From positions 186,001-250,000 of the forward strand of contig NZ_NKYE01000001.1 of assembly GCF_002262875.1 (NCBI RefSeq): a DNA stretch of 64,000 nt, given 5' to 3'. Numbering within the stretch: position 1 is the stretch's first letter; every line of letters begins with the position of its first letter. Below, piece by piece: positions 34,294-42,409 of this stretch. Origin of the DNA: Amycolatopsis antarctica (GTDB lineage Bacteria; Actinomycetota; Actinomycetes; Mycobacteriales; Pseudonocardiaceae). Position numbers and translations under genes: made by a program. The notes beneath the pieces were generated by a model. That model saw only the letters and a list, made by a program, of their open reading frames with translations, was not told the origin of the DNA and did not search any database.

Positions 34294-35573
34294 TGCTGGT
34301 ACGCAGGACGAAACTGCAGCTGATCGCTTTCGTGGTGATCTCGGTGGTGGCGGTGGTGTACGCGCTCGCCCGGTTCACCGACGTCGGCCGGATCTTCGGC
34401 CAGGAGGGCTACACGGTCGACCTTCAGCTCAACTCCTCCGGTGGCATCTTCACCGGCGCCGAGGTCTCCTACCGCGGCTACAACATCGGCCGCGTCGGCG
34501 AACTCAGCCTCACCGACACCGGACTGCAGGCCGAACTCGAGATCGAACCGGACACCCCCGCCGTGCCCAGCGACCTCGAAGCCGTCGTCGCGAACCGCTC
34601 CGCCGTCGGCGAGCAGTTCGTCGACCTGCGCCCGAAGGCCGCGGGCGGACCGTTCCTCGCCGAGGGCGCGGTGATCGCGGCGGACCGGGCGAAGACCCCC
34701 GTCAGCACCGACCAGGTCCTCACCGACCTGGACAGCCTCGCCTCCTCGGTACCCGTCGACGATCTGCGCACCGTCGTCGACGAGTCCTACAACGCCTTCA
34801 ACGGCACCGGCGGCGACCTGCAGGTGCTGATGGACACCACCCGCGACTTCATCGGCACGGCCAGGGAGAACCTTCCGCAGACCGTGCAGCTCCTCCAGCA
34901 GGGCGGGACCGTCCTGCAGACGCAGAACGAGCTGACCGGCTCGATGCGCTCGTTCAGCTCCGACCTGAACAAGCTGTCCGAGACGCTGCGCAACTCCGAC
35001 GGTGACCTGCGCGAACTGATCGGCATCACCCCGCAGGTCGCCGACCAGATCAGCGGGGTGCTCGCCGAGACAGGGCCGGGCACCGGCGCACTGCTGGCCA
35101 ACCTGCTCACCACGTCGAACCTGCTGGTGACCCGCCAGCCCGGCCTGGAACAGGGGCTCGTCACCTACCCGCTGCTCTCCGTGGGCGCGGGCACTGTCGC
35201 CCCCGGCGACGGCACCGCGCACCTCGGTCTCGCCCTCAACCTCTTCGACCCGCCGTCCTGCGTGAAGGGCTACCCGCGGGCCGACGAGGAGGTCAACGGC
35301 GGCGAGGGCTACCGCCCCGGCAACGACACCTCACCGCGTCCGGCATCCGGGGACGCCTACTGCGCTGAGCCGCCGGGCAGCCCGGTGAACGTCCGTGGTT
35401 CGCAGAACGCCCCGTACAACGGTGTCCCGGTGTCGCCGACGCCGGAGGAGATCGCCGCGAACCAGGGCCGCGGGCAGGAGAACCTGAAGGCCATGCAGCC
35501 CATTCCCGGTGTCGCTGGCGGCCCCGCGCTCACCCTCAACGGGCTGGGCTCGCTGCTCGGCCTGCCGGGCTGA
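34293..35573 (+). CDS. mceF: Mce family protein MceF
   Basis: A 426-residue MCE subunit: anchor LQLIAFVVISVVAVVYALAR, MCE domain (YTVDLQLNSSGGIFTGAEVS, YRGYNIGRVGELSLTDTGLQ), helical repeats and an extracytoplasmic tail with PPSCVKGY and GDAYCAEPPG cysteines. It completes the A-F set and overlaps the mceE stop (TGATG). Confidence 0.93.
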   Translation: MLVRRTKLQLIAFVVISVVAVVYALARFTDVGRIFGQEGYTVDLQLNSSGGIFTGAEVSYRGYNIGRVGELSLTDTGLQAELEIEPDTPAVPSDLEAVVANRSAVGEQFVDLRPKAAGGPFLAEGAVIAADRAKTPVSTDQVLTDLDSLASSVPVDDLRTVVDESYNAFNGTGGDLQVLMDTTRDFIGTARENLPQTVQLLQQGGTVLQTQNELTGSMRSFSSDLNKLSETLRNSDGDLRELIGITPQVADQISGVLAETGPGTGALLANLLTTSNLLVTRQPGLEQGLVTYPLLSVGAGTVAPGDGTAHLGLALNLFDPPSCVKGYPRADEEVNGGEGYRPGNDTSPRPASGDAYCAEPPGSPVNVRGSQNAPYNGVPVSPTPEEIAANQGRGQENLKAMQPIPGVAGGPALTLNGLGSLLGLPG

Positions 35574-35609
35574 CCCCGATCTGACACCTGCCACCTACTC
35601 TGGAGTCCT

Positions 35610-36365
35610 ATGAGTTCCGATGAGCAGCGGGCCGAGCAGCGGGCCACGCCCGCCGCCGGCCAGGACGAGTCGCGCACCGACGTGCCCGTGACCGACGATG
35701 TGACCGCCACCGAGGACGCGACCGCGCCCGGCACCACCGACACGGTCGGCTCCCCGGACTCCGTGAACGGTGACGCGGCCGAGGCCACGGCGGACGCCGA
35801 CGGTGCCGGGGCGAAGGGTGCGGATCGCGGCCGGAAACTGTTCATCGGTGCGGCCGCGCTTGCCGTGGCCGCGGTGCTGGTCGCGGGCTGGTTCGGCGTC
35901 TCCTGGTGGATCGCGGGTTCCGGCGACGACGCCGCGTTCGCGAGCACCCGGGAGGACGTCGTACGGGACGGCACCACGGCGGTGAAGGCGTTCACCGAAC
36001 TCGACTTCAACAATCCCGACCAGTTCTTCGACAACGCGATCAATTCCTCCATCGGCGACCCCCAGCAGCAGATGCAGGACACCCGGGAAACCGGGAAGAA
36101 GACCATGGTCGACGCGAAGTCCCAAGCCACCACGAAGGTCCTGGACCTCGCCGTGGACGAGCTGGACGACCGTGCGGGCAAGGCCCGGTTCCTCGCCGCC
36201 ATCCAGGTCACCGTGAAGCAGGGCGAGCAGTCCAGCGTCAAACCACTCCGGCTCGAGGTGGAGATGACCAGGGTCGACGACTCCTGGAAGCTCTCCCAGA
36301 TCGGTCCGGTACCGGTGATCGGCGGCGGCCAGCCCGCCCCGGCACCCCCGCCGCCGGGTCAGTAG
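35610..36365 (+). CDS. Mce-associated membrane protein (Mas), first
   Basis: A 251-residue protein with an acidic disordered cytoplasmic N-terminus (1-72), one membrane helix (LFIGAAALAVAAVLVAGWFG), and an external domain of about 150 residues (ASTREDVVRDGTTAVKAFTE, LDFNNPDQFFDNAINSSIGD) ending in a Pro-rich tail. This is the Mas architecture of proteins that follow mce genes in mycobacteria and are thought to support transporter assembly or stability. ATG at 35610, 36 bp after mceF. Confidence 0.82.
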   Translation: MSSDEQRAEQRATPAAGQDESRTDVPVTDDVTATEDATAPGTTDTVGSPDSVNGDAAEATADADGAGAKGADRGRKLFIGAAALAVAAVLVAGWFGVSWWIAGSGDDAAFASTREDVVRDGTTAVKAFTELDFNNPDQFFDNAINSSIGDPQQQMQDTRETGKKTMVDAKSQATTKVLDLAVDELDDRAGKARFLAAIQVTVKQGEQSSVKPLRLEVEMTRVDDSWKLSQIGPVPVIGGGQPAPAPPPPGQ

Positions 36366-36396
36366 GCCCCGCCCGCGTCACCCGAGATCGGAGCAA

Positions 36397-37407
36397 GTGT
36401 TGGCAACTCCTCCCCGTCGCAATCCCCGCGCCACTCCGCCGGCGCGCCGCCCGCGGGTGGCCGGCCTGCGCAAGCCGTCGCCCCGTCCGGGCCCGTCGCT
36501 CCCGCCGCGGCCCGCGTGGCGCGATGCCGACGAACCGGTCAGCGGTGTGCTGGACGAGGCGGTCGACATCCCGGCCGACGTTCCGGTCGACGAGACGGAA
36601 ACCCTGCCCGGCAAGGAAACCACACCGTCCGAAAAGGACACAAAAGACACGGAGGGCGCCGGGGGTGCGGCGGTGGTCACCCCCCGGCCGAGTCCGCGCC
36701 GCAAGACCCGTGACCACGGCGCACCGAGGCCGGAGTCCCAGGAGGACACCGTGTCGTCCGCGCCCGAGCCGGGACCGGGCGCCAGGGCCTCCTCCCGCGC
36801 CGCCGCCCCGCGCCGCTCGCGGACCACCCTGGCCGCTGTGCTGGTCGTGGTCGCGCTGCTGTTCGCCGGGCTGGCCGTGTTCTTCAAGATCATGGGCGAT
36901 GACGAGGCAGCCGCGTCCAACAACACCGCGCTCATCGACGTCTCCCGCACCTCGCAGGTGAAGGGCGAGGTCACCGCGGGCGTCGAGGCGTTGTTCTCCT
37001 ACGACTTCAACGACATCGCCAAGACCGAGCAGGCGTCCGGCGACCTGCTCGTCAACGACGAGGCCCGCAACCAGTACAACTCCCTGTTCGCCGAGGTGAA
37101 GCGGCTCGCCCCGGAGCAGAAGATGGTGGTGACGTTCAAGGTCACCCGCACGGCCGTGGTGCTGCTCGACGACGACCGGGCGAAGGTGCTCGTCTTCGGC
37201 GACCAGACCGCCACCCGCACCGATCAGAACCAGACCTCCGCGGGCGGTTCCCAGTTCTCCGTCGACACCGAGTTGCGCGACGGGAAATGGAAGATCGCCG
37301 GACTCGACTTCTACAGCGACGGGCAGCAGCCGGAGGGGCAGCCACCCGCCCCGTTGCCCGGCACGCCACCCGAAGGTGGGGCCCCGGCCCCGGTGCCCCC
37401 GGGCTGA
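36397..37407 (+). CDS. Mce-associated membrane protein (Mas), second
   Basis: A 336-residue protein of the same design: about 140 residues of Arg/Pro- and Glu/Asp-rich cytoplasmic sequence, one membrane helix (TTLAAVLVVVALLFAGLAVF), then an external domain (SRTSQVKGEVTAGVEALFSY, DFNDIAKTEQASGDLLVNDE, DTELRDGKWKIAGLDFY). The FSYDFND motif is common in Mas proteins. GTG at 36397 or TTG at 36400 is the likely start after GGAG. It is the last gene of the mce operon; the next gene is convergent. Confidence 0.8.
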   Translation: MLATPPRRNPRATPPARRPRVAGLRKPSPRPGPSLPPRPAWRDADEPVSGVLDEAVDIPADVPVDETETLPGKETTPSEKDTKDTEGAGGAAVVTPRPSPRRKTRDHGAPRPESQEDTVSSAPEPGPGARASSRAAAPRRSRTTLAAVLVVVALLFAGLAVFFKIMGDDEAAASNNTALIDVSRTSQVKGEVTAGVEALFSYDFNDIAKTEQASGDLLVNDEARNQYNSLFAEVKRLAPEQKMVVTFKVTRTAVVLLDDDRAKVLVFGDQTATRTDQNQTSAGGSQFSVDTELRDGKWKIAGLDFYSDGQQPEGQPPAPLPGTPPEGGAPAPVPPG

Positions 37408-37413
37408 GCCCGT

Positions 37414-38112
37414 TCACCCCGTGCGCCCGCGCGACGGTGCCTCGATCCGCACCGAGGTGTCGTAGTTCGTGTACCTGCCGTGCTCGCCGGTCACCGTGAG
37501 CGGCCGTGGGTTCTGGCAGTGCAGTTCGTAGGTCCCGATCACCTGATGGGTGGCCAGCGACGGCGAACACCGTCCCATGGCCGAACGGAACCAGGTCGCG
37601 ATCTTCGCGGCGAGCACCGGGCCCTTCGGGAACGCCGGTGGCAGCAGGGTTTCCAGCACGCCGTGCAGTCGCTCCACTGCGCGGGCGGGCGCCTGGGGCG
37701 CGGCCTCCCGTCCGCCGGAGAACGTGCGCACGACGAGCCCGGTCACCCTGGCCGGCGCGGTCACCGCGGTCGCGACGACGATCGAGACGCGGACCGTTTC
37801 GGCGGCCGCCGTCTCGCAGGTGACGGACCTGCCGTCCGGCGCCGCGCAGCTCGCGCCCGTTCTTTTCGCCGCGGCCGTGAGGGCTCCGGGCTCGATGTGC
37901 GGAAAACACTGTTCGGCCGGGTGGTCCGTGGAGCAGAGCACGGGTGCGATGGACGGGTCGGCGAGTGGCGGTTCGGGTGGCCGGGCCGGTCGTGACTGGG
38001 TCGCCGTCGGACCTGCTCCGTGCTCGGGCTGGTGGGTAACGACGGCGACGGTTCCGGCACCGGCCACCACCACGGCGATTCCGGCTGCCCACCGCAGGCG
38101 TGTGGTGTTCAT
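37414..38112 (-). CDS. Hypothetical membrane-anchored or secreted protein
   Basis: A 232-residue protein with one N-terminal hydrophobic segment (LRWAAGIAVVVAGAGTVAVV, about 6-25), a Pro-rich linker, and an external domain with six cysteines (PVLCSTD, QCFPH, ASCAAP, TCETA, RCSPS, LHCQNP) that would suit three disulfides. No family recognised. ATG at 38112 overlaps the stop of the upstream gene by ATGA, so it is coupled to the Cys/His-rich protein. Confidence 0.65.
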   Translation of the reverse strand: MNTTRLRWAAGIAVVVAGAGTVAVVTHQPEHGAGPTATQSRPARPPEPPLADPSIAPVLCSTDHPAEQCFPHIEPGALTAAAKRTGASCAAPDGRSVTCETAAAETVRVSIVVATAVTAPARVTGLVVRTFSGGREAAPQAPARAVERLHGVLETLLPPAFPKGPVLAAKIATWFRSAMGRCSPSLATHQVIGTYELHCQNPRPLTVTGEHGRYTNYDTSVRIEAPSRGRTG

Positions 38113-38576
38113 CCGAACCTCAGCGCGGCGTCGGCACCGGAGTGGCCGGTGAGCGCGTTTTCCAGTGCCATCAAGGTATCCACGAGGTGCTCGCCTGCCA
38201 GGCGCGCTTTCACCGAGGATGTGTCGCCGCGCAGCAGGTGTGCGGCGCTCTCGGTTTCGATGTACGTGTCGACGAGGAGGCCGCAGAGCGGATCGAGCGC
38301 GTCGGCGGCCGTGGCGTGGTCCGCATCGACGTCCGTTGACAGGCAGCGCAGGCGCGCGGGAATCGGCTGTTCCGGGTGGTCGCACTGCCGCTCGATGCGT
38401 TGCCGCAGTTCGGGTTGCGGGTGGTTCCGCCGCCGGCGGTGCGATTCCAGTGAGCACAGCGCGCAGCGGGAGGTGGATTGGTTCAGTTCGACGCCGCACA
38501 GGGCGGTCCCGGCGTGGCCGGGCGTATGCAGGTGATCGGGACGTATCCGGCTCGGTAGCCACTCGGTGTCGTTCAT
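38109..38576 (-). CDS. Cys/His-rich small protein, possible zinc finger
   Basis: A 155-residue protein. The N-terminus has H15, H17, H21, C27, C38, C41 and H46 (DHLHTPGHAGTALCGVE ... RCALCSLESH), a plausible zinc-binding cluster that resembles the small zinc-finger proteins often placed beside XRE/DUF397 genes in Pseudonocardiaceae. The rest is helical and unassigned. ATG at 38576 is the start; it is divergent from the XRE regulator. Confidence 0.6.
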   Translation of the reverse strand: MNDTEWLPSRIRPDHLHTPGHAGTALCGVELNQSTSRCALCSLESHRRRRNHPQPELRQRIERQCDHPEQPIPARLRCLSTDVDADHATAADALDPLCGLLVDTYIETESAAHLLRGDTSSVKARLAGEHLVDTLMALENALTGHSGADAALRFG

Positions 38577-38582
38577 AAAAGC

Positions 38583-38601
38583 GAAGTTAGAACAAAACTT
38601 C
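38583..38601. promoter_or_regulatory. AT-rich divergent promoter/operator, zinc-finger gene / XRE gene
   Basis: GAAGTT (38583-38588) and AACTTC (38596-38601) form a perfect 6-bp inverted repeat with a 7-bp spacer, 7 bp upstream of the Cys/His gene. TATAAACT follows at 38608-38615. The whole 95-bp divergent gap is strikingly AT-rich. Confidence 0.5.
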
Positions 38602-38670
38602 ACTGTTATAAACTGCACGATCGTGTGGTTGGTCTTGGCGGAAGCATGGCCGGACGGTCAGAGTGAACAG

Positions 38671-39576
38671 GTGCCCGTCGAAGAATCCCCAGTACCCGCG
38701 ATAACCGACGACCCGGTGGTCGCCCGCATCCAGCTCGGCATCCTGTTGCGGGAACTGCGCGAGGACGCCGACCACACCGCCGCGGAAGCGTGCCGCCATC
38801 TCGGCTGCTCGGCGGGCAAGATGAGCCAGGTCGAGAACGGCAAGCAGGGGATGCCGATCGAACAGGTCGCCGCGCTGCTGGACTTCTACCGTGCCGACGA
38901 CACCGCCTCCGCCGAGGCGCTGCGGCTGGCCGCCGTGCCGTGGCCGCGCCGCAGGAGACGGCGTCGAGCGCTCTACCAGGAGGCGATCCCGCGCACGACC
39001 CGTCGCTACGTGGCGCTGGAGGCCGACGCGAGCGAGATCGTCGCCTACGACAACGCCGTGATCAACGGGCTGCTGCAGACGGAGGGCTACGCGCGTGCGC
39101 TGCTGCGCTCCGGCGCACCGTACGCGGGTAGTCAGGAGATCAACGCGAAACTGGAGATCCGGCTGAACCGGCAGCGCGGCCTCACCCGAGAAGTTGACCC
39201 GCTGCGGCTGGACGTGATCATCGACGAGGCCTGCCTGCACCGGATGATCGGCGGGCGCGAGGTGATGGCCGGGCAGTTGCGGCACCTGCTCGACATGTCC
39301 GAACGGGAGAACGTCCGCCTGCAGGTGCTGCCCTTCGAGCCCAAGGCGACGCCGAACCAGGACGAGTACTTCGTGGCGTGCTCAAACTTCCACATTCTCA
39401 AGCTGTCTGAGCGTGGATCACTGGTCTACATCGAGGACTTCGCAGGTGGTACCTACCCGGAGGACATCCTGGTCATCCAGGAGTACGCCGCCGCGTTCGA
39501 GCGGTTGCGCGCGGCGGCCGATGATCAGGACGATTCCCAGGCGCTACTCGCTAAGGTGGTCACGAAATATGAGTGA
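38671..39576 (+). CDS. XRE-family regulator with DUF5753 domain
   Basis: A 301-residue regulator. Residues about 18-75 are an XRE helix-turn-helix (LGILLRELREDADHTAAEAC, RHLGCSAGKMSQVENGKQGM). The remainder is DUF5753 (RRYVALEADASEIVAYDNAV, INGLLQTEGYARALLRSGAP, NVRLQVLPFEPKATPNQDEY). In actinomycetes such regulators are paired with a DUF397 protein that acts as their antagonist, as with WhiJ-like systems. GTG at 38671 is a guess; no strong ribosome site is seen. DUF397 gene follows 20 bp downstream. Confidence 0.9.
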   Translation: MPVEESPVPAITDDPVVARIQLGILLRELREDADHTAAEACRHLGCSAGKMSQVENGKQGMPIEQVAALLDFYRADDTASAEALRLAAVPWPRRRRRRRALYQEAIPRTTRRYVALEADASEIVAYDNAVINGLLQTEGYARALLRSGAPYAGSQEINAKLEIRLNRQRGLTREVDPLRLDVIIDEACLHRMIGGREVMAGQLRHLLDMSERENVRLQVLPFEPKATPNQDEYFVACSNFHILKLSERGSLVYIEDFAGGTYPEDILVIQEYAAAFERLRAAADDQDDSQALLAKVVTKYE

Positions 39577-39596
39577 CCCGATCGTGCGAGGTGCCG

Positions 39597-39779
39597 ATGA
39601 GCAGCAAGAGTTCCCTGCGCTGGCGGAAGAGCAGCTACAGCGGTAACGCCAACGGCAACTGCGTCGAGGTCGTGGTGTCCGAGCGGGTTGTGCACGTTCG
39701 TGATTCGAAGGCTCCGCTGGCCGGTGTGCAGCGGTTCAGTCCGCGGGCGTGGAGCGCTTTGCTGGCGGTGGTTCGCTGA
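39597..39779 (+). CDS. DUF397 small protein
   Basis: A 60-residue DUF397 protein: LRWRKSSYSGNANGNCVEVV, then VVHVRDSKAPLAGVQRFSPR-AW. It is the usual partner of the XRE/DUF5753 regulator upstream and probably modulates its DNA binding. ATG at 39597 follows GCGAGGTG. An overlapping ORF from ATG 39569 in another frame is considered spurious. Confidence 0.9.
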   Translation: MSSKSSLRWRKSSYSGNANGNCVEVVVSERVVHVRDSKAPLAGVQRFSPRAWSALLAVVR

Positions 39780-39927
39780 CCAGGGCCTCTGGGGTGGTGG
39801 GTGGTTGGTTTTCTTCCGGATAGGCTGCGGTGTGTCGTGGGCGTCGGCTACCGTGGTTGCGCGGGGTGGGGTGCCGCGCACACGCTGTTGACAGGTGTTT
39901 TGGTTGTCTTGGGGAGGCCGACGAGTG

Positions 39928-40425
39928 ATGCCGGACGGAATGCAGGGTCCAGCGGATCCGCCTGAGGAAGCAGCGCCGTTGCCCGGTTATGACGCTCCGG
40001 TGACTCCGCAGGAGGTCATCGCGCAGACGGGCATCATGCCGGCGCCGTTCAACGCCGTGTTCGGGACCGTCCAGCAGGCCGTTGAGACCACCAACCGGGT
40101 CGCCGCCGGCGGTGCGGGTTTCGAGATGGACCTCGACGAGATGAAGGCCCTCCTACCCCAATGGGAATCCCTCCGGGACGAGCTCGAGGAGATGGTCGAG
40201 GTCGCCAGTCAGTTCCGGCGGGCTGTGCCACCGGCTGATGACGAGGCGAGCCGGGCACAGATCGAGGCTGTGTACGCACATGCTGACCTGTATCAACAAT
40301 CAGTTGAACAGCAATTGCAGTACGCAGAAGGTTATGTGTCTTCTCTGCAGACGGCGATCAGTGGTACAGCTGGCAGCGATTCCGCCTCTGCCGACGCGGT
40401 CGCAAAGTACGGTCAGGGATCTTGA
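39928..40425 (+). CDS. ESX-associated helical protein (PE-like position)
   Basis: A 165-residue protein with two long helices separated by a short turn (about 78-105 and 113-150: LLPQWESLRDELEEMVEVAS, then QIEAVYAHADLYQQSVEQQL), the helical-hairpin form of type VII substrates. The only YxxxD is YAHAD inside helix 2, so a standard export signal is doubtful. It is first in a four-gene cassette with a DUF3558 lipoprotein, a WXG/PPE-like protein and an EspG-type chaperone. GTG at 39925 or ATG at 39928 follows GGGGAGG. The stop overlaps the lipoprotein start (TGATG). Confidence 0.65.
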   Translation: MPDGMQGPADPPEEAAPLPGYDAPVTPQEVIAQTGIMPAPFNAVFGTVQQAVETTNRVAAGGAGFEMDLDEMKALLPQWESLRDELEEMVEVASQFRRAVPPADDEASRAQIEAVYAHADLYQQSVEQQLQYAEGYVSSLQTAISGTAGSDSASADAVAKYGQGS

Positions 40426-41051
40426 TGCGTCGACACCGTACATGGGGCATTTTTGTCGGGAGCGTAATCTTGCTTGCCGGTTGCTCGGAGACGCAGGCAG
40501 GTATTCCTTCGCCCGTGCCTTCACCAGGACCAGAGCAGGATACCTCTGCGGTTCCCCCCGCTTCTGGTTCGGCAAGGGCGCCGGTGGTCGCGAACCCTCT
40601 CGACGCAACGAAGTTTTTGGAAGCACCATGTAGTTTACTGACCGAAGATCAGGCGAGGGAGGCTGGCGACCTAAGCGACCCGCGGCCAGATGTGGCCAAC
40701 GCTCAGGGGCCCGAATGTGAGTGGCGTGAGCCGAATGGCGGCGATCTCAAGCTCAGTTTTCTTACGGCTGGCGCTGGCGGGTTGGACGGGCTGTACAGAA
40801 GTCATGAAGTCAAGCCCCTCGCATATTTCGAGCCGGTTCCTGATGTTGCTGGCTACCCGGGGGTGTTCAACGATGGAGCCGTCGACCGCAGAAAACGTGG
40901 TAGCTGCTCTTTGAGTGTCGGTGTTCGCGACGATCTGCTTCTTACTGCTGTGGCTGGATATGATTCGCCGTCGCCCAGATATTCAAATCCTTGTTCGGCA
41001 GCTCAGGAGGTCGCTGAAATGGCTGTGGGCACAATGAGGGGGAGTGCGTGA
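40425..41051 (+). CDS. DUF3558-family lipoprotein
   Basis: A 208-residue secreted lipoprotein: signal MRRHRTWGIFVGSVILLAGC with modified Cys 20, a Pro/Ser linker, and a DUF3558 domain (NPLDATKFLEAPCSLLTEDQ, GPECEWREPNG, DVAGYPGVFNDGA, SCSLSVGV). DUF3558 proteins recur in Pseudonocardiaceae ESX loci. The gene has clearly lower GC and more A/T-ending codons than its neighbours. Coupled to both flanking genes by TGATG-type overlaps. Confidence 0.85.
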   Translation: MRRHRTWGIFVGSVILLAGCSETQAGIPSPVPSPGPEQDTSAVPPASGSARAPVVANPLDATKFLEAPCSLLTEDQAREAGDLSDPRPDVANAQGPECEWREPNGGDLKLSFLTAGAGGLDGLYRSHEVKPLAYFEPVPDVAGYPGVFNDGAVDRRKRGSCSLSVGVRDDLLLTAVAGYDSPSPRYSNPCSAAQEVAEMAVGTMRGSA

Positions 41052-42385
41052 TGGCACTTGGAGCGAACGAGATTGCAGCCTTGCTGCAAGGTGGACCAGG
41101 GCCAGAAAGTTTGTTTACGTCGCAGGATGCAGCGAACTCTCTATCGCTACAGCACGAACAAGTTGCCCGATCAATGGCTTCGTTGCAAAATGCGATGACA
41201 AGCTCCTGGCAAGGAGTGGCGTCTCAGCAGGCTTTCGCCGGTGCGGGACCGCTCGTTCAGGCTTCTGATGTGAGTGCCGGGCACCTGTCGAACGCCCAGA
41301 CCCTGCTCTCTGGTCAGGGCAATTCGTTCAACGAAGCAAAAAATGCGATTGGTACGGGGCCCGGTCCGAAGCCCGAGTCGACCTTCGCCAGCGATAACCT
41401 CCCTTTTCTGACTAGTCGCAACGAGGAGATCGACGCCTGGAACGCTCAGGCACAGGAAGTCGTCGATCGGTACAACACCTATTCCGACCAGAGCACCCAC
41501 AACGCGTCGAACTGGCCCACCGACTATGGCCAGCTCGGGCTCCCGCCCGGCGGTGTGGACTTCGCGGTGAAGCCGCCCGTCGGTGACGGGCCGGTGGTCA
41601 CGCCGGGCGACGGGCCGACGGTCAACGGCGAGGACGGCACCGGCGCGACCCGCGCCTCCTCGGTCAGCACCGGCGGCCCGGTGTCGCAGGCGCCGACCTT
41701 CAACGGCCCGGGTGCGGTCGGTAACCCCCAGAGCCCCTCACCCGGTGGGACGCCGCCACCGAGCGGTACCCCGTTCCCCGGGGTCAACGGTCCGGGCACC
41801 GGCACCACGAAGCCGTCCGAAGCGCATCCCGGACGCCCCGGCGTACCGCCGGGCGTCGGCGGCTACACCCCGCCACGCGGCCGACCGCGCGGTGGGAACA
41901 CGCCGGACACCGTCGCCGGATACGGCGCACATGGCCGCGACGGCTCACTCGCCAACGGCTCCGCCAACGGCACCGGCAACGGTTCGGGCCCACGGGCCGG
42001 AGCCGGATCGAGCGCGGGATACCGGGTCGGTGCGGGCGGACCCGGCTCCGTACCGGGCGGACCGGGATCAGGATCAGGATCCGGCGGGCAGGGCGGTCCG
42101 GGAGCGGGCAGTGGCTCCGGCGCCAACTCCGGACTCGGCGCGGGCAAGGGCACCGGGGCCGGAATGCCGGGCCAGGGCGGCATGACGCCGGGCTCGGCGG
42201 CGGGTCCCGGCGCGGCAGGCCGTGGCGCCGGCGGAATGGGCGGCATGGCCCCCGGAGCGGGGCGGGCCAACCGCGAGGAAGACGCCGAGCACAAGCGTCT
42301 CGAAGTGCTGCAGGAGCCCGACCCGGACGCGATCTTCGGCCCGGACCCCGGACAGAAGACCACACCACCCGTCATCGGCGGCTGA
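41051..42385 (+). CDS. WXG/PPE-like type VII secretion protein with Gly-rich tail
   Basis: A 444-residue protein. The N-terminal helical domain (about 1-160) has W53-Q-G55 (SSWQGVASQQAF), the WXG turn, followed by a second helix and RNEEIDAWNAQAQEVVDRYN. Residues about 175-400 are a Gly/Pro/Ser/Thr low-complexity linker. The conserved end NREEDAEHKRLEVLQEPDPD-AIFG ... PPVIGG is typical of full-length Pseudonocardiaceae PPE-like substrates. The first 130 codons are low-GC like the upstream lipoprotein, while the rest is very GC-rich. ATG at 41051 (GTG at 41048 possible). Confidence 0.82.
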   Translation: MALGANEIAALLQGGPGPESLFTSQDAANSLSLQHEQVARSMASLQNAMTSSWQGVASQQAFAGAGPLVQASDVSAGHLSNAQTLLSGQGNSFNEAKNAIGTGPGPKPESTFASDNLPFLTSRNEEIDAWNAQAQEVVDRYNTYSDQSTHNASNWPTDYGQLGLPPGGVDFAVKPPVGDGPVVTPGDGPTVNGEDGTGATRASSVSTGGPVSQAPTFNGPGAVGNPQSPSPGGTPPPSGTPFPGVNGPGTGTTKPSEAHPGRPGVPPGVGGYTPPRGRPRGGNTPDTVAGYGAHGRDGSLANGSANGTGNGSGPRAGAGSSAGYRVGAGGPGSVPGGPGSGSGSGGQGGPGAGSGSGANSGLGAGKGTGAGMPGQGGMTPGSAAGPGAAGRGAGGMGGMAPGAGRANREEDAEHKRLEVLQEPDPDAIFGPDPGQKTTPPVIGG

Positions 42386-42409
42386 CCGTACGCGGCACGA
42401 GGGGACGAC

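Noticed and set aside
39569-39646. Overlapping ORF (MSDPIVRGADEQQEF...) at the XRE-DUF397 junction
   Set aside because: It overlaps both the XRE stop and the DUF397 start in another frame and has no family match; the DUF397 frame is clearly the gene.
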